From 20CM-2-55-15 sp963738025 (GTDB lineage: Bacteria; Acidobacteriota; Terriglobia; 20CM-2-55-15): 64,000 nt of DNA. This document shows, piece after piece, positions 63,339 through 64,000 of the stretch. Within the stretch, counting starts at the first letter, position 1. The number at the start of each line of letters is the position of its first letter. Location of the stretch: assembly GCA_963738025.1 (NCBI GenBank), contig CAVTWA010000051.1, positions 1-64,000 on the forward strand, read 5' to 3'. The notes beneath the pieces were generated by a model that saw only the letters and a program-made list of their open reading frames with translations, searched no databases and was not told the DNA's origin. A program made the position numbers and the translations under genes.

Positions 63339-63907
63339 GAACCGCGAAGACATTCTTTATCGCGTGGCTGACTGCGGCCTGTTTTCTTCTGGCCGGGCAT
63401 GTGCCCGTCTATGCGCAGACGCAGGCATCGGCCTCCGATGTGAAAGCTGCATTCCTTTACAACTTTACAAAGTTTATCGACTGGCCGCCGCAGGCTTTCG
63501 TCGGAGCCAACTCTCCGTTTTTCATCTGTGTAGCCGGCGATCCCTTCGACGGGGCGCTCGACCGGCTTGTCCAGGGTGAAGTGCTTGATGGCAGACCATT
63601 GATGGTTCGCCATATCAAAACGCGCGAGGAAGCGCGCGGCTGTCACATCGTATACGTTCCGCAGGATGAGGCCGGGCTTGACGTGGAAATGATCAATGCG
63701 GCCGGCCACGAGCCGGTTCTCACCGTCGGCGAATCCCCGGGTTTCATCAACGAGGGCGGTATGATGCGCTTTGTCAACAGCGGGGGGAGGATACGTTTTG
63801 AAATCAATCCCGACGCTGCACAACGCGCATCCCTGAAAGTGAGTTCGAGGCTGTTGCGTCTGGCCGAAATCGTGCGGCCGGCGAGGCGTTCCGGAGCGTT
63901 CGAATGA
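63326..63907 (+). CDS. YfiR-family periplasmic protein
   Basis: The 193-residue product has a signal peptide (FFIAWLTAACFLLAGHVPVYA) and the YfiR fold: ASDVKAAFLYNFTKFIDWPP near the start, FFICVAGDPFDGALDRLV and GCHIVYVPQDEAG in the middle, and TVGESPGFINEGGMMRFV towards the end, a strongly conserved motif. YfiR represses a membrane signalling enzyme (YfiN cyclase in Pseudomonas) from the periplasm. Here the following gene begins a membrane sensor. The GTG start overlaps the receptor gene by 13 bases, and the stop overlaps the next ATG by four bases. Confidence 0.92.
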   Translation: MGQVRTAKTFFIAWLTAACFLLAGHVPVYAQTQASASDVKAAFLYNFTKFIDWPPQAFVGANSPFFICVAGDPFDGALDRLVQGEVLDGRPLMVRHIKTREEARGCHIVYVPQDEAGLDVEMINAAGHEPVLTVGESPGFINEGGMMRFVNSGGRIRFEINPDAAQRASLKVSSRLLRLAEIVRPARRSGAFE

Positions 63908-64000
63908 TTTCGCTGCGCCGCCTGCCCATCGCAAAGAAAATTGTCGCCATCACGGTGATTACCAGCGCCGCCGCGCTCATTCTGGCCAGCGCGGCCTTGA
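63904..64000 (+). CDS. Membrane sensor protein, N-terminus only (cut by window end)
   Basis: The 32 visible residues read MISLRRLPIAKKIVAITVIT, then a helix SAAALILASAAL. The short basic RRLPIAKK start followed by a membrane segment is typical of HAMP-containing sensor kinases or diguanylate cyclases that follow YfiR genes. Its ATG overlaps the YfiR stop (ATGA). Beyond this nothing can be said. Confidence 0.6.
   Translation, partial: MISLRRLPIAKKIVAITVITSAAALILASAAL

Noticed and set aside
1..64000. tRNA, rRNA, prophage, integrase, intact insertion sequence or CRISPR array
   Set aside because: None was found on reading both strands. Intergenic gaps are filled by palindromes and remnants.

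Overview
The window reads as two unlike pieces of DNA. Bases 1 to about 5,715 form a visibly GC-richer block whose gene content looks actinobacterial: EgtB, a DrrA-type ABC ATPase with its permease, a PadR regulator, an SDR oxidoreductase and a nitronate monooxygenase, all on the minus strand. Every one of these six genes is broken by small indels, and those I resolved look like lost bases in short homopolymers. From about 5,780 to the end, base composition, gene families and intergenic repeats point to an Acidobacteriota chromosome. The evidence is a tandem TIGR03435 protein, a second TIGR03435 fragment, carboxypeptidase-regulatory-like secreted protein, a TonB protein with a GGVxGG linker, and many dispersed palindromes. 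The simplest explanation of the junction is an assembly chimera, with transfer as the alternative.

Region by region. 5.8-9.7 kb: a decayed serine hydrolase, an intact tetraheme cytochrome c, a frameshifted membrane protein and a decayed MFS exporter. 9.7-22.5 kb: a stress-type cluster with Hsp20, a radical SAM enzyme, an RcnB/CigR-like protein, a GNAT/acyl-CoA synthetase fusion (Pat type), three tandem-domain universal stress proteins, a lone receiver domain, a TonB protein and a bacterial eRF1-like (baeRF) protein. 22.7-25.1 kb: an extradiol ring-cleavage dioxygenase (LigA/LigB) with two related membrane proteins. 25.1-29.2 kb: a convergent stressosome operon (RsbR with a haem-globin sensor, RsbS, RsbT, and a kinase/SpoIIE phosphatase fusion) with a divergent sensor kinase. 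29-37.3 kb: repeat-rich accessory DNA with remnants (amidase, RRM protein), a small cytochrome c, an orphan PD-(D/E)XK nuclease, a TIGR03435 protein and a metallothionein too short for usual gene calling. 37.5-52.2 kb: RpoD, a B12-binding radical SAM enzyme, a YncE-like propeller, a tannase, thioredoxin, a DinB-like protein, a large membrane protein, a lipoprotein, inorganic pyrophosphatase and a coiled-coil protein. 52.2-64 kb: a giant soluble poly-HAMP hybrid kinase, a second hybrid kinase, and a TonB-dependent receptor/YfiR/sensor-kinase operon cut by the window edge.

Functional links. The stress cluster, the globin stressosome and the oxygen-consuming dioxygenase sit together and could belong to one oxygen- or redox-responsive regulon. 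Tannase could release gallate or related phenolics for the LigAB-type enzyme. The right end is a dense signalling region. Several genes in the right block carry what look like single extra bases (RsbR globin, poly-HAMP kinase, DUF6544 protein, RRM protein, membrane proteins), so each apparent split gene should be checked against raw reads before being called a pseudogene. I saw no rRNA, tRNA, CRISPR array, prophage or intact insertion sequence.
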